NCBI RefSeq assembly: GCF_016888335.1
Contig: NZ_JAFEJG010000004.1
Span: forward strand, 1-64,000
Direction of reading: 5' to 3'
DNA from: Janibacter endophyticus
GTDB taxonomy: Bacteria > Actinomycetota > Actinomycetes > Actinomycetales > Dermatophilaceae
Length of the DNA stretch: 64,000 nucleotides
Shown: piece after piece, positions 15,001 through 23,547 of the stretch
Layout: each line of letters starts with the position of its first letter
Position numbering within the stretch: the first letter of the stretch is position 1
The notes under the pieces: generated by a model
What the model was told of the DNA's origin: nothing
What the model saw: the letters and a program-made list of their open reading frames with translations, nothing else
Database searches by the model: none
Made by a program: the position numbers and the translations under genes

Positions 15001-17780
15001 CCGTCTCCGCGTCCACGCTCCTGCGTGAGGGCAACGACCCCGCGCGACGCCTCGGCGAGGCCACCGCCCGATACAGCGACGCCCTTCACTTCGCCGCCCA
15101 AGAACGTCTCGGACCCAACGCCCTGACAGCCTTCGAAGAGCACGCCGAGACCCTGCTACCCGGCCTGACCGAGCAGCCCGCGTGGCCGACCCTGCGCTCA
15201 CACCTGATCCTGCGCTCAGCCCACGGCATCGACCTCAAACAGGCCCTCAGCGACGCTCTCAGCAGCAAGGACATCGACAGCGCCGTCGACGCAGCAGCAG
15301 TCCTGGACTGGCGCATGGACCACGCCGGGCTACGCGATGCGTACCCCGCCCCCCTGCCCTGGCTGCCCGGCATCCCGCAGTCACTGGCCGACGACCCCGC
15401 TTGGGGCGACTACCTCACCGCCCGCGCAGACCTCACCACGGCCCTGGCTGCGGAGGTTCGCGACGAGGCGCACGGCCAGGACCTGCACTGGCTCCAGGAA
15501 GGAGCGCGCCGCCCCGACGCCCCGGTGATCGCCGACGTCGCCGTCTGGCGCGCTGCCACCCAGGTCGACCCGACCGATCACCGACCCACCGGAGCACCGC
15601 AGACGAACCAGCTCGCCGTGCAGTGGCAGCGCCACCTCAACAACCAGCTCAGCGGCACCCGCACCCCGGCCATCCTCGAGTGGGGCGCATCCCTTCGCGC
15701 GCTGGCACCCCAGGTCGGCCGTGACCCCTTCGTAGGCCCCCTGGCCGAGCGCCTGGCCGCGATGAGCCGCGCCGGGATCAACCCCGCTCCCCTGGTCACG
15801 CACGCCATGGCCCAGGGCCCGCTTCCCGACGACCACGCAGCAGCAGCCCTGTGGTGGCGGCTCTCCCAGCACGTGCCGGCTGTCGACACCGACACCGGCA
15901 GCCACCTGGCCACCACATGGGCCCGCGACCTCGCCCACGCCGTCGGACGCGACCGCTACGAGGACATGCACGCCAGCCCAGCCTGGTCCCGCCTGGTCAC
16001 CACCATCGACCACGCCCTCCAGCGGGGCATGCCCCTAGACGAGATCCTGCGCGCCACCAACCCCGGCGACGCAGCCGCAGACATCGACGAGTGCCAGGCC
16101 ATGATCTGGCGGCTGACGTTGCTCACCGAGGCCGTCGACACCGCCCACGACGAGGAGCCCCCTCCGCCCGAAGAAGACCAGCCCCCGCACGACCTTTGGG
16201 ACGTAGAGACCTCGATTTCACTTACGTCCACCCCCCACGGGGGGCTCGATGCCCCCGACGCTGAACCGACCCTGCGAGAAGAGCGCGAGACCCCCCTCGC
16301 TGCCCCCGTGGAGAACCTCGACTTCGCGGCCATGCACCGAGAGCTCATGGGTCCGCTCGAGCCGTCCCCCCAGGACATCGAAGCGCAGTCTCGTCGCGCC
16401 GCGGAGGCCGACCTCAGCCTGGTCCCGATCACGCGCCTGCTCCAGGTCAACGACCTCACCCGCGCCTTCTACGAGCAGTCGCTCCCCGGCTCCTGGGCGC
16501 ATGAGTACCTCCACGATCGTTTCGGGATGGACCTCGCCGGGCACCCAGACTTCGCGCCCGGCTACGCACCCCAGGGCTGGACCCGCCTGGTCGAGCACCT
16601 CCACCAGGCCGGAGTCACCGATGACGAGATGCTCGCCGCCGGCGTCGCCACCACCGCCAGCACCGGACGCCTCATCGACCGCTTCCGTGACCGCGCAATC
16701 TTCCCCATCACCCACCAGGGAGAGGTCCTCGGCTTCGTCGGACGACGACACCCCAACCTCACCGACGACGACCGAGGCGGCCCGAAGTACCTCAACACCG
16801 CCGAGACCGCCCTCTTCCACAAGGGCGCCCAGCTGTTCGGTGCCCCCAACGGCCTGCCCGCCGACGCCACCCCCGTCCTGGTCGAAGGACCCATGGACGC
16901 CATCGCCGTCACCCTGTCCAGCAACCGACACGTCGGCGTCGCCCCCCTCGGAACATCGCTGACCAGCGAGCAAGCCACCCAGCTCGCCGGCCACGGCTCA
17001 GAGGTTATCGTCGCCACCGACGCCGACCTCGCCGGCCAGATCGCCGCAGAGCGTGCCTTCTGGCTCCTCAGCCAGCACAACCTGGCAACCTCGCACGTAC
17101 CGCTCCCCACCGGCTCCGACCCCGCCGACCTGCTGGCCAACCGCGGCGCACGAGCCCTTGCCCTGGCCCTCGTCGAGACCAAGCCCCTCAGCCATGTCCT
17201 CCTCGATGAGCGCCTGACGAACCTCACCGGAAAGGCTGCCCAGGACGCGGCCATGGACGTGCTCGCTGCTTCAGCCCCCGACGGGTGGGCGACAGGCCTG
17301 ACACGGATCGCCTCAGCCACTCAGCAGCCACACGACGACCTCACCAGGCTCCTCGGAGAGCGCATCACCGCCTGGAACCATGACCCGCGCGCAGCGACAG
17401 TGGAGGCGCTGGGCCAGGTCGGCAACGTCCGCTCTCGACTCGAGGCCGGTCCATCCCCCGAAGGACCGTGGACCACCCTGGCCCGAGACCTCGACCCGCG
17501 CCTGACCCGTCAACCCGACTGGCCTGCCGTTGTGTGGGTGCTGGACGAGGCCGAGGCAGCCGGCGTAGATGTCGAGAGGCTCGCACGCGAGCTGGTGGCA
17601 GACGAACCTCTCGGCGACCGACCTGCCCAAGACCTCAGGTACCGGATGGCTTCATCGATGCCCGACGTTCCCTCTACATCGGAAGAGACCATCGCGGCCA
17701 CCACGACCGTGCAGGAGACCGCAGCGGACAGGCATCGGACGCCGCCGCGGCCTCCCGCACAGCACGCCCCTCGCCGTTAG
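12078..17780 (+). CDS. traA: MobF relaxase-helicase with C-terminal primase/Toprim region
   Basis: A 1,900-residue conjugation initiator. Residues 1-340 are a TrwC/TraA relaxase with the metal-binding histidines in THRDSRAGDPDLHTHVAVAN (H259, H270, H272) and catalytic-tyrosine candidates near YDYL (14, 16). Residues 570-930 are a RecD2/TraI-like helicase: Walker A IAPAGAGKTT near 600-608, Walker B VIIDEAGM near 673-680, and YATTVHAAQGVS. Residues about 1475-1730 resemble a DnaG-type primase core: LIDRFRDRAIFPI, then Toprim motifs LVEGPMDAIAV (about 1600) and VIVATDADLAG (about 1645). It nicks oriT, unwinds and perhaps primes the transferred strand. Start GTG 12078 or ATG 12084. Convergent with the restriction-modification genes. 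Confidence 0.93.
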   Translation: MTMSMHKLTAGSGYDYLTRQVAAQDVTEKGHTGLASYYAAKGESPGVWVGSGVAGIEGLAAGDVVTAEQMQALFGSGHHPLADARMAALGDEASPEDFRTAARLGRPYRVYENDVSAFRIEVAQRLSEYNAQMGQASGAPVPVDVRASIRDEVGAKFFRDEHGRDPADARELAAGIAKYSRPKTRAVAGYDLTFSPVKSVSTLWALADPATAARIEKAHQGAIKDALAFLEEHALYTRTGTNGVRQVDVKGLVATAFTHRDSRAGDPDLHTHVAVANKVQTEDGQWLAIDGRVMFKAVVSASETYNTALEKHLGADLGLRFEERPNADARKRPVREVVAVSPDLNQRWSARRALIAARQAELTAQFQRDHARPPTPVEAIQLASQATLETRDAKKEPRALAEQRQTWRHQAGEVLGGDEGIAWMLHAATNPSPKALARVTDRWVRDTAAEVIATVQARRSTWQTWHVRAEAQRRVRAMDLAPEHVERIVTHLTEQALEAGSVCLRHPEDGIEEPTSLRRRDGSSVYTVHGTQQYTSRDVLAAEQRIVAAAAHHDRHAASPQAVDLALLESVANGITLNAGQAALVRQMATSGARVQLAIAPAGAGKTTAMKALATAWENDGGTVLGLAPSAAAASALREQIDTSTDTLAKLAHSIRHDELPEWARSIGPETLVIIDEAGMADTLTLDAAIGFVLDRGGSVRLIGDDQQLAAIGAGGILRDIATSHGALRLTELMRFSDPAEGAASLALREGSPEALGYYLDHDRVHVGDLTTMTEDVFTAWQIDRADGLDSIMLAPTRDLVSELNQRAQAHRLDGQEPARTAALSDGNRACVGDLLITRANERRLRMTATDWVKNGDLWTVTDVHRDGSLAVQHAHNGKTLTLPAAYVAASTELGYATTVHAAQGVSVDTMHGLATGQESRQQMYTMLTRGRHANHVYLEIVGDGDEHNAIRPETIAPPTATDILEGILARDASPVSASTLLREGNDPARRLGEATARYSDALHFAAQERLGPNALTAFEEHAETLLPGLTEQPAWPTLRSHLILRSAHGIDLKQALSDALSSKDIDSAVDAAAVLDWRMDHAGLRDAYPAPLPWLPGIPQSLADDPAWGDYLTARADLTTALAAEVRDEAHGQDLHWLQEGARRPDAPVIADVAVWRAATQVDPTDHRPTGAPQTNQLAVQWQRHLNNQLSGTRTPAILEWGASLRALAPQVGRDPFVGPLAERLAAMSRAGINPAPLVTHAMAQGPLPDDHAAAALWWRLSQHVPAVDTDTGSHLATTWARDLAHAVGRDRYEDMHASPAWSRLVTTIDHALQRGMPLDEILRATNPGDAAADIDECQAMIWRLTLLTEAVDTAHDEEPPPPEEDQPPHDLWDVETSISLTSTPHGGLDAPDAEPTLREERETPLAAPVENLDFAAMHRELMGPLEPSPQDIEAQSRRAAEADLSLVPITRLLQVNDLTRAFYEQSLPGSWAHEYLHDRFGMDLAGHPDFAPGYAPQGWTRLVEHLHQAGVTDDEMLAAGVATTASTGRLIDRFRDRAIFPITHQGEVLGFVGRRHPNLTDDDRGGPKYLNTAETALFHKGAQLFGAPNGLPADATPVLVEGPMDAIAVTLSSNRHVGVAPLGTSLTSEQATQLAGHGSEVIVATDADLAGQIAAERAFWLLSQHNLATSHVPLPTGSDPADLLANRGARALALALVETKPLSHVLLDERLTNLTGKAAQDAAMDVLAASAPDGWATGLTRIASATQQPHDDLTRLLGERITAWNHDPRAATVEALGQVGNVRSRLEAGPSPEGPWTTLARDLDPRLTRQPDWPAVVWVLDEAEAAGVDVERLARELVADEPLGDRPAQDLRYRMASSMPDVPSTSEETIAATTTVQETAADRHRTPPRPPAQHAPRR

Positions 17781-17786
17781 CCCAAC

Positions 17787-18839
17787 TCAAGCCATCGCGG
17801 TGACCTTCTCCTCGACGAAGGCGATCTCGTCGGCATCGAGCCCGTATTTGGCGTAGAGCTGTTGGTCGATCTCAGGGATGGGCTTGGACCAGTCGATATC
17901 GGACGCAGCCGTGAAGTCCTGGAGCGGGACGTGCTTCCAGGTCGAGGCGGGGTTGTGCTGGGTGGCCTTGAGGACGCCCAGCATCGCGCGGGCGAACTTA
18001 GTGCTGACGTACTTCAGGCACGCCTGCGCCTCGTCCTCGTTGTCGAACGAACCGATCGTCAGGAAGGTCTGGGTCACGCCGACGCCGGGGCCCAGCACGG
18101 TGGGGTTGTTCAGGGCGACTCCGAAGAAGTCGGTGGTCGACCCCGAGCCGTTCGCGGCAGGGACCGCGACCTTGTACTTGTCGAAGCTGTCCGGGCCCGT
18201 CAGGTAGTCACGGCGGATCCAGCGGTAGTGCCGCCGGTTCTTGATGACACCCAGGAGCGCCACGTGATCGTCCGCCGCCAGCTCCCCCCCTGAGAAGAGC
18301 GACGAGAACTGCTCAAAGGTGTTGGTGTTCACCAGAGCCGCGTTCCCCTCGGGTCGGAGGGCGCGGGCATCGGGGTGATCTTCGTAGAGCTTGTCCGTGT
18401 AGCGGTACGAACGTGAGCTGGTGATCCCGGCCTTCTCGAGCGGCGGGCCGCCGATGGAGTCCACCTTGCTCAGGATGGTGCTGAGCTCGGGGTGCTTGGC
18501 GAAGGAGCCGATGGGTCCGAGGGTGCTTTCGGAGTCGCGGTAGGTGACTGCGATCCCGCCCTTGATCGGATCGGTCAGGCCGGGGAAGAGCTTCTTGGAG
18601 TCGGACTCGTAGTGGGCCACGCTGAGGTGCTGGTCGGCCAGCATCTTCACGTTCCAGGCCTTTGGGGTGAAACCTGCATTGAAGAGGAAGCGCGCCGGGG
18701 TGATCAGCACCGCCTTCACGCCGATCTCGTAGGCCGCGTCCATGAAGAGGTGGTAGACCGGCGTGTCTCGGGTACCGCTCCCCTGGGCCTCCTCCTGGTA
18801 CGGCGGGTTGCCGATGACGACGTCGAACTTCTTGCCCAT
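17787..18839 (-). CDS. Eco57I-type adenine methyltransferase, NPPY subunit
   Basis: A 350-residue protein opening MGKKFDVVIGNPPYQEEAQ: the catalytic motif IV (NPPY) of N6-adenine methyltransferases is at residues 11-14, with no SAM-binding motif I before it. The rest matches the second half of Eco57I-type restriction-modification enzymes (VYHLFMDAAY, LITPARFLFNAGFTPKAWN, then a target-recognition-like region). Its start lies two bases after the stop of the helicase gene, whose C-terminus carries the missing motifs X and I. I infer that the two chains together make one methyltransferase. It is the last gene of the minus-strand block. Confidence 0.85.
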   Translation of the reverse strand: MGKKFDVVIGNPPYQEEAQGSGTRDTPVYHLFMDAAYEIGVKAVLITPARFLFNAGFTPKAWNVKMLADQHLSVAHYESDSKKLFPGLTDPIKGGIAVTYRDSESTLGPIGSFAKHPELSTILSKVDSIGGPPLEKAGITSSRSYRYTDKLYEDHPDARALRPEGNAALVNTNTFEQFSSLFSGGELAADDHVALLGVIKNRRHYRWIRRDYLTGPDSFDKYKVAVPAANGSGSTTDFFGVALNNPTVLGPGVGVTQTFLTIGSFDNEDEAQACLKYVSTKFARAMLGVLKATQHNPASTWKHVPLQDFTAASDIDWSKPIPEIDQQLYAKYGLDADEIAFVEEKVTAMA

Positions 18840-18841
18840 GG

Positions 18842-21800
18842 TCAGGCTCCTTCGGTGAGCATGTCGTCGGCCAGCTGCTGGCGCTCGCCGGAGGCCATCC
18901 GGGCGAGGTTGCCGACCCGGAAGTGGCCAGACTCCTCGAGCCAGCGCCGGCGCTCGGCGATGCCGCCGGAGACTGCCTCGAGGGTGATCGTGTGCAGGAT
19001 CTCGTTGTGGCTCATCTCGAAGATCTGCTTGGTCAGGATGTGCCGCAGACGCTCGTCCTGGTCGGGGATCTTCTCGGCGAGGCCGGTGTCGAGCCGTCGG
19101 ACGAGCTCCATGAGAAAGAGTCCCGCGGTTGAGAAGAGGTCGGCGAAGGTCTTGTCCGGGTCGGAGAAGATGCCCGGGTTTTCGGCCTCGAGGACGTCGA
19201 CCATCTGGGTCACGACGGGCTTCGGGGTGAAGACCAGCGAGGTCTTCTGCCGCGGGATGTAGGCGAAGATGTCCTCGGTCAGAGTGTCGTCGAAGTAGTC
19301 GGCGAGTTCTTCCTTCTTGGTGAGGAACTCCTGGATGGACTGGTCGAAGACCGCCTCGTCGAACAGGCCGGGGATCTTCTCCACCCGTCCGTCCTCGTGG
19401 GTGACTTCCTGGCCGTCGCGCAGCAGGCGAAACTCGGCCTCGGTGATGCCGGTGATCTCCTCGAATACCTCGTCGGGGGTATGGTCGACGAAGTTGGCCA
19501 ACGTCATGTCGCGCGTGCCGTAGGCCATGAGGAACATCGGGATGGTGCGGGCGAAGCCGCGCAGCCGCTCGCGGGTCTCGTCCATCGTCTGGTTGGCCCG
19601 GCGCTGCCGCTCGCGGACCTCCTCCCGCTCCACGACCTGCGGGGTGACGTCCTCGATGGACTTGGCGACGATCGCGGCGATCTGCTTCTGGAAGCCGGCG
19701 TCGTGCTCGGCCTTCCTGGCCTCGATAGCGACCGCCTCGGCCTCCGTCGCCGCGGCCTGGCGCTCGTCCTCGAGGTGCTTGGCTGCGATCCCGTAGTCGG
19801 CGTAGGCGCGCTCGACCTTGCCGCGGACGAGCTGTTCGGTGCTCTTCTCGTCGCGCTCGACCTGCTTGGCGGAGAGGCCGTACTCCTGCTGCAGCTCCTG
19901 ACGGTGAGGACGGCTCTGCTCGGTGACGGCCTTGGCGAGGAGGTCGGCGGCTTTGGAGGCCTTCGTGTCTGGTGCGACCGTCGGGATGCTCTCGACGCTC
20001 CACACAGGTGGGCCCAGCGCGGCCACCTTCGGCGCGATGACGGTCGCGTAGTCGACCTGGACGTTGCCCTGCGGGTCGGTGACCGGCGGAGGCTGCGGGA
20101 TCTCGATGGCGTCGGGCTTGACGAGCTTCTGCTGCTTGGCGACCGGGAGCTTGTCGAGGATCTCCTTGACCTGCTCGGAGTAGCGGAAGATGCCAGCGAC
20201 GTTGTCGAACAGCAGGTTCGACAGGAAGCCCCGGCGTACGACCTCGCGGGCCTTGAAGACCTGCGGGAAGGTCAGCACCTGGGCGGCGTCGAGCTCGATC
20301 ATCCGACCCTCGGAGTCCTCGCCGATGACCGGGAAGAAGTTCAGCAGGTGCCGGATGTTCTCCCGGCGCAGGGTCGGGTTGCCGGTGGAGTCCTGGCCGA
20401 GGTTGTTGGCGAACTCGTCGAAGATCGTCAGGGTGCGCTCGGGGGCGAAGTCGAAGATGTAGGCGTTCTTCTTCTGCAGCACGGTGCCGCCCCGCTCGAA
20501 GGTGTGCGGGTTCTGAGCCCGGAAGGCCGCCTGCATGTACAGCGCCGGCGAGGCGATGTTCGAGAGCATGATCACGGCCGTCCACTCGGGCACGGTCACG
20601 CCGGTGGTCAGCTGACCGACCGAGAGGGTGATGGTCTTGCCGCCGACCTTCTCAGCCTCCGCGATGGCCCTGCGGACCCTGCTCAGCGACTTGCCCACGG
20701 CGATCGCGTCACCGTCGTCCTCGGTCTTGCCGTCGCCGGCGGCGAGCACCACCGTGTAGTCCTTGAAGGTCGGGTGCTTCTTGAGCAGTCGCTCCAGAGC
20801 CTTGGCGGAGGCGACGCGGTTGAGCAGCCAGAGCGAGTGCCGGATCTCGTCGCGCAGCTCGGGCGTGGAGAACGGGTACTTCTCGTTCTCGGTGAGCCGG
20901 TCCAGGAACTTGATGACCTCGGCCTCGTACTCGAAGTACCCGTTGTCCTTGGTGGCGAAGAACTCGGACAGGTCGAAGGTGAAGTCGACACTGTCCTCGT
21001 CCTCGTCGATGGCCACGCCCTCGGCCAGCCGGTCGCTGATCATCCGGGAGAGCTGGTAGGTCAGCAGGTTGAGCGTCGGCAGCGCCGTGTAGGGGTTCTC
21101 CTCCCCCGTTGCTGGCCAGGTGTCCTTGGCGGTCTGCTCGTCCTCGTAGGTCCAGTTGAAGATCTGCTCCTGCGAGAACGTGCCCTTGGCCAGCGCCTTG
21201 AACGGCGTGCCCGAGAGGTGCAGCGTGCGGGGCCGCTTGATCTGGTTGAAGGCGACGTCGGTCTTGGTGGTGTCGACGCCTTCGTGCGACTCGTCGATGA
21301 CGAGCAGGTCCCACTCGAAGTCGGCGATGTGCTTGAGCTTCTTGAACTCGCCCCCGAAGTAGGCGGACCCCTTCAGGTCCTGCAGCGAGACGAACTCGAT
21401 GATGCGGGGGTCCTCGTCCTGCTGGTGGAGCGAGTAGGCGCGCCACTGCTCGCGGGACATCGGCGACCGCTCAGCCAGGGAGGCGGACTCGCTGACGAAC
21501 TTGTACGCGGTCTGGTGGCCGATGAAGCGCTCGAAGTCGTCGAACCAGCTGTTGGCGATGGCCGGCCGGTTGGTGACCACCAGGACGCGGCGTGCGTCCA
21601 GCCGGCGCATCAGGTCGTAGGTGGTCAGGGTCTTGCCGAAGCGGGGCTTGGCGTTCCACAGCACCTCGTCGTGACCGGCGTCGAACGCAGCGATCGCCTG
21701 GTCGACCGCAGCCTGCTGCTCTGGCCGCAGGGTGTAGTCGTCCTGCCCACCGGTCTGAAGGTCGGAGTAGTCCTGGCCAGCGAAAGAGTTGAAGTACTCC

Positions 21801-22126
21801 AGCGAGGTCTTGGCGGTGCCGTTGAAGTCGTGCCACTCGGTGCGCGGGTCGAGCTCCCGGGTGATGCCCTGCTGCTGGAGATAGGTGTGGAAGTCGTGGT
21901 CGGTGAACCGGCCGCCGGCCTCGGAGGTGAACAGCGCCCGTCGGGCCCAGAGGCGCTCCTTGGCGATCGCAAGTTGCGAGGCCTGCTGCGCGATGCGCGC
22001 GTCGGCGCTCTCCTGCTCGGTGTAGCCGATCTTCTCCCAGCCCGCGTACTTGGGCACGTCAGGGGTACGCCAGGAGTAGATCAGCGGGGTGATCTCGCGG
22101 AAGGTGCTGATCTTTGGGGTGTTCAC
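18842..22126 (-). CDS. GIY-YIG/helicase restriction subunit with methyltransferase motif I
   Basis: A 1,094-residue multidomain enzyme. Residues 12-45 (ITPLIYSWRTPDVPKYAGW, EKIGYTEQ) look like a GIY-YIG/T5orf172 nuclease. Superfamily 2 helicase motifs follow: NAKPRFGKT near 160, LLVIDESHEG near 275, and the motif V/VI region LTTGVTVPEW and MQAAFRAQNP. A coiled, charged linker leads to FTPKPVVTQMVDVL (about 960, motif X) and FADLFSTAGLFLMEL (about 990, motif I), but no NPPY. The GTG start at 22126 overlaps the upstream methylase stop (GTGA). Likely the cleavage/translocation subunit; also supplies half of the second methyltransferase. Confidence 0.85.
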   Translation of the reverse strand: MNTPKISTFREITPLIYSWRTPDVPKYAGWEKIGYTEQESADARIAQQASQLAIAKERLWARRALFTSEAGGRFTDHDFHTYLQQQGITRELDPRTEWHDFNGTAKTSLEYFNSFAGQDYSDLQTGGQDDYTLRPEQQAAVDQAIAAFDAGHDEVLWNAKPRFGKTLTTYDLMRRLDARRVLVVTNRPAIANSWFDDFERFIGHQTAYKFVSESASLAERSPMSREQWRAYSLHQQDEDPRIIEFVSLQDLKGSAYFGGEFKKLKHIADFEWDLLVIDESHEGVDTTKTDVAFNQIKRPRTLHLSGTPFKALAKGTFSQEQIFNWTYEDEQTAKDTWPATGEENPYTALPTLNLLTYQLSRMISDRLAEGVAIDEDEDSVDFTFDLSEFFATKDNGYFEYEAEVIKFLDRLTENEKYPFSTPELRDEIRHSLWLLNRVASAKALERLLKKHPTFKDYTVVLAAGDGKTEDDGDAIAVGKSLSRVRRAIAEAEKVGGKTITLSVGQLTTGVTVPEWTAVIMLSNIASPALYMQAAFRAQNPHTFERGGTVLQKKNAYIFDFAPERTLTIFDEFANNLGQDSTGNPTLRRENIRHLLNFFPVIGEDSEGRMIELDAAQVLTFPQVFKAREVVRRGFLSNLLFDNVAGIFRYSEQVKEILDKLPVAKQQKLVKPDAIEIPQPPPVTDPQGNVQVDYATVIAPKVAALGPPVWSVESIPTVAPDTKASKAADLLAKAVTEQSRPHRQELQQEYGLSAKQVERDEKSTEQLVRGKVERAYADYGIAAKHLEDERQAAATEAEAVAIEARKAEHDAGFQKQIAAIVAKSIEDVTPQVVEREEVRERQRRANQTMDETRERLRGFARTIPMFLMAYGTRDMTLANFVDHTPDEVFEEITGITEAEFRLLRDGQEVTHEDGRVEKIPGLFDEAVFDQSIQEFLTKKEELADYFDDTLTEDIFAYIPRQKTSLVFTPKPVVTQMVDVLEAENPGIFSDPDKTFADLFSTAGLFLMELVRRLDTGLAEKIPDQDERLRHILTKQIFEMSHNEILHTITLEAVSGGIAERRRWLEESGHFRVGNLARMASGERQQLADDMLTEGA

Positions 22127-22749
22127 GCCCGGACCTCCTGGTGGACCTGCTCGATCGCGCACGGCGCGTAGCTCTCGTAGGCAGTGAAGTCGAACATCGC
22201 GCTCTCGCGCAGCGAGTTGAGCGTGAAGGGCTCGCGCAGGACGTGACCGGGCGTCTCGGTCGAGCGGGTCCACCAGGAGAGCTGGACCTCCTGACCGTCG
22301 GGGTCCAGACCGGTGAGGGTGTTGCCGCGCACGATGTTGGTGTCGAGAAGGAAAGCCGCCGCCCGGTGCAGATCGGTGCCCGCGTCGCACGGAGTGCCTT
22401 GACGCCGGTGGAAGTCCAAGAAGGTCTCGAGCATCGCGGCACGTGCGTCCGCGTGGTTGTCCTCGAGCAGCTCGATCCCGTAGATCGAAGCCAGGGCGAA
22501 CAACGACTCCTGCGGTCGCAGACTCGGCTCGCTGGTTGACTCGACGGTCCGCAGCTTGCGTTCCAGGATCGCCACGAGGAAGTTCCCGTCGCCGGCCGCC
22601 GGCTCGAGCACCGTCTTGTCGACGGCCTCGATGTCCTCGGCGACGATGTCGATCATCTGCTCGACCATGTGACGCGGCGTGAACACCTCGCCGTATGCCT
22701 TGACCCGATCGCGGGACTTCACCAGGGACTCCTCCAGGGCCAGAGTCAT
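22123..22749 (-). CDS. N6-adenine methylase-like subunit lacking NPPY
   Basis: A 208-residue protein with methyltransferase motif X (GEVFTPRHMVEQMIDIV), motif I (VLEPAAGDGNFLVAIL) and motif II (YGIELLEDNHADARAAML), but no catalytic NPPY/DPPY before its end. Such short 'subunit M' proteins precede GIY-YIG helicase and Eco57I-type genes in related bacterial loci as I recall them, so it may be a partner chain rather than a broken gene. The ATG at 22749 has GTGAGG upstream; a GTG six codons earlier is possible. First gene of the three-gene cassette. Confidence 0.8.
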   Translation of the reverse strand: MTLALEESLVKSRDRVKAYGEVFTPRHMVEQMIDIVAEDIEAVDKTVLEPAAGDGNFLVAILERKLRTVESTSEPSLRPQESLFALASIYGIELLEDNHADARAAMLETFLDFHRRQGTPCDAGTDLHRAAAFLLDTNIVRGNTLTGLDPDGQEVQLSWWTRSTETPGHVLREPFTLNSLRESAMFDFTAYESYAPCAIEQVHQEVRA

Positions 22750-22909
22750 GACGGCCTCACCGTGCACACCCGGCGAGAGTATCGACCGGGTCGGACAGGC
22801 ATGCTCGCTACCGCATCTCTCGACCGTGGCAGCCGTGCGATCAGGAGGTGATCTAGGGGTCTGGTGAGTGCTGAACCGTGACGCCAGGGAGGCGACTGGT
22901 CAAAGCCGT

Positions 22910-23545
22910 TTAGTCGTGGACCTCTCCGGTCTCGCGGTCGACGAGCTGGAGTCGTGGCCCGGTGCTGAGCGGCTCTGGGCCTGTGGACCTGCGGGTGGCT
23001 TCGTCTTGGAGGTAGAGCCGTTCTCGTCGGTGGCGCTGCTCATCGCTGACGTGCCTGGTGTGGCGGGCACGGCCGGGCCATTCCTGGTGGCGTTCTTCGC
23101 AGTGGCTCTTGAGTCGGAGTTTCATGCGGTCGACGAAGGCTGGCAGGGCGTAGCGGTGCCACTCCTCGAGCGCGTCGCTGGTCAGGGCTTTGCCGGCTCG
23201 TCTGCGTTGGTCGGCCAGGACGGCGATCTCGTGGACAAGGTGGGGGTGGAGGGGCCAGCACAGGGGGACGACGGCTCCGACGTCCCAGGTGTGCTCGTGG
23301 TTGAGCCAGGACACGAACGCCTCCAGCCAGGCCCACAGTTCTCGCCGTTGGCGGGGTTCCTTGACGCTAGCGGGGTCCCAGGGTCGGGGCAGGGCTTCGA
23401 GCGAGCCGAGGACTGCCTTCTGCTCTGCGGTCCCGTGCTGGGCCAAGTGGAGTTCACGGTATGCGTGCTCGATGCGTTGGCCTGGGTCGGGGAAGTCCAG
23501 GACGAGCGGGGAGGGCGAAGGGGGTTGGCGGCTGGGGTCGGTCAT
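22910..23545 (-). CDS. Hypothetical protein of the conjugation operon
   Basis: A 211-residue soluble protein with a proline/serine-rich start and a basic, charged C-terminus. Tryptophans are frequent (ELWAWLEAFVSWLNHEHTWD). No known domain is visible. It starts two bases after the stop of the coupling ATPase gene (TGA-CC-ATG), so it is the last cistron of the transfer operon and probably translationally coupled. Proteins of this size follow TraG-type genes in actinobacterial mobile elements, which suggests an accessory transfer role; nothing more can be said. Confidence 0.65.
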   Translation of the reverse strand: MTDPSRQPPSPSPLVLDFPDPGQRIEHAYRELHLAQHGTAEQKAVLGSLEALPRPWDPASVKEPRQRRELWAWLEAFVSWLNHEHTWDVGAVVPLCWPLHPHLVHEIAVLADQRRRAGKALTSDALEEWHRYALPAFVDRMKLRLKSHCEERHQEWPGRARHTRHVSDEQRHRRERLYLQDEATRRSTGPEPLSTGPRLQLVDRETGEVHD

Positions 23546-23547
23546 GG

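Noticed and set aside
19397-22171. A 924-codon open frame on the plus strand opposite the helicase gene
   Set aside because: Repetitive leucine/valine/glycine/aspartate composition without domains. It is the antisense shadow of a GC-rich gene whose own strand has clear helicase motifs.
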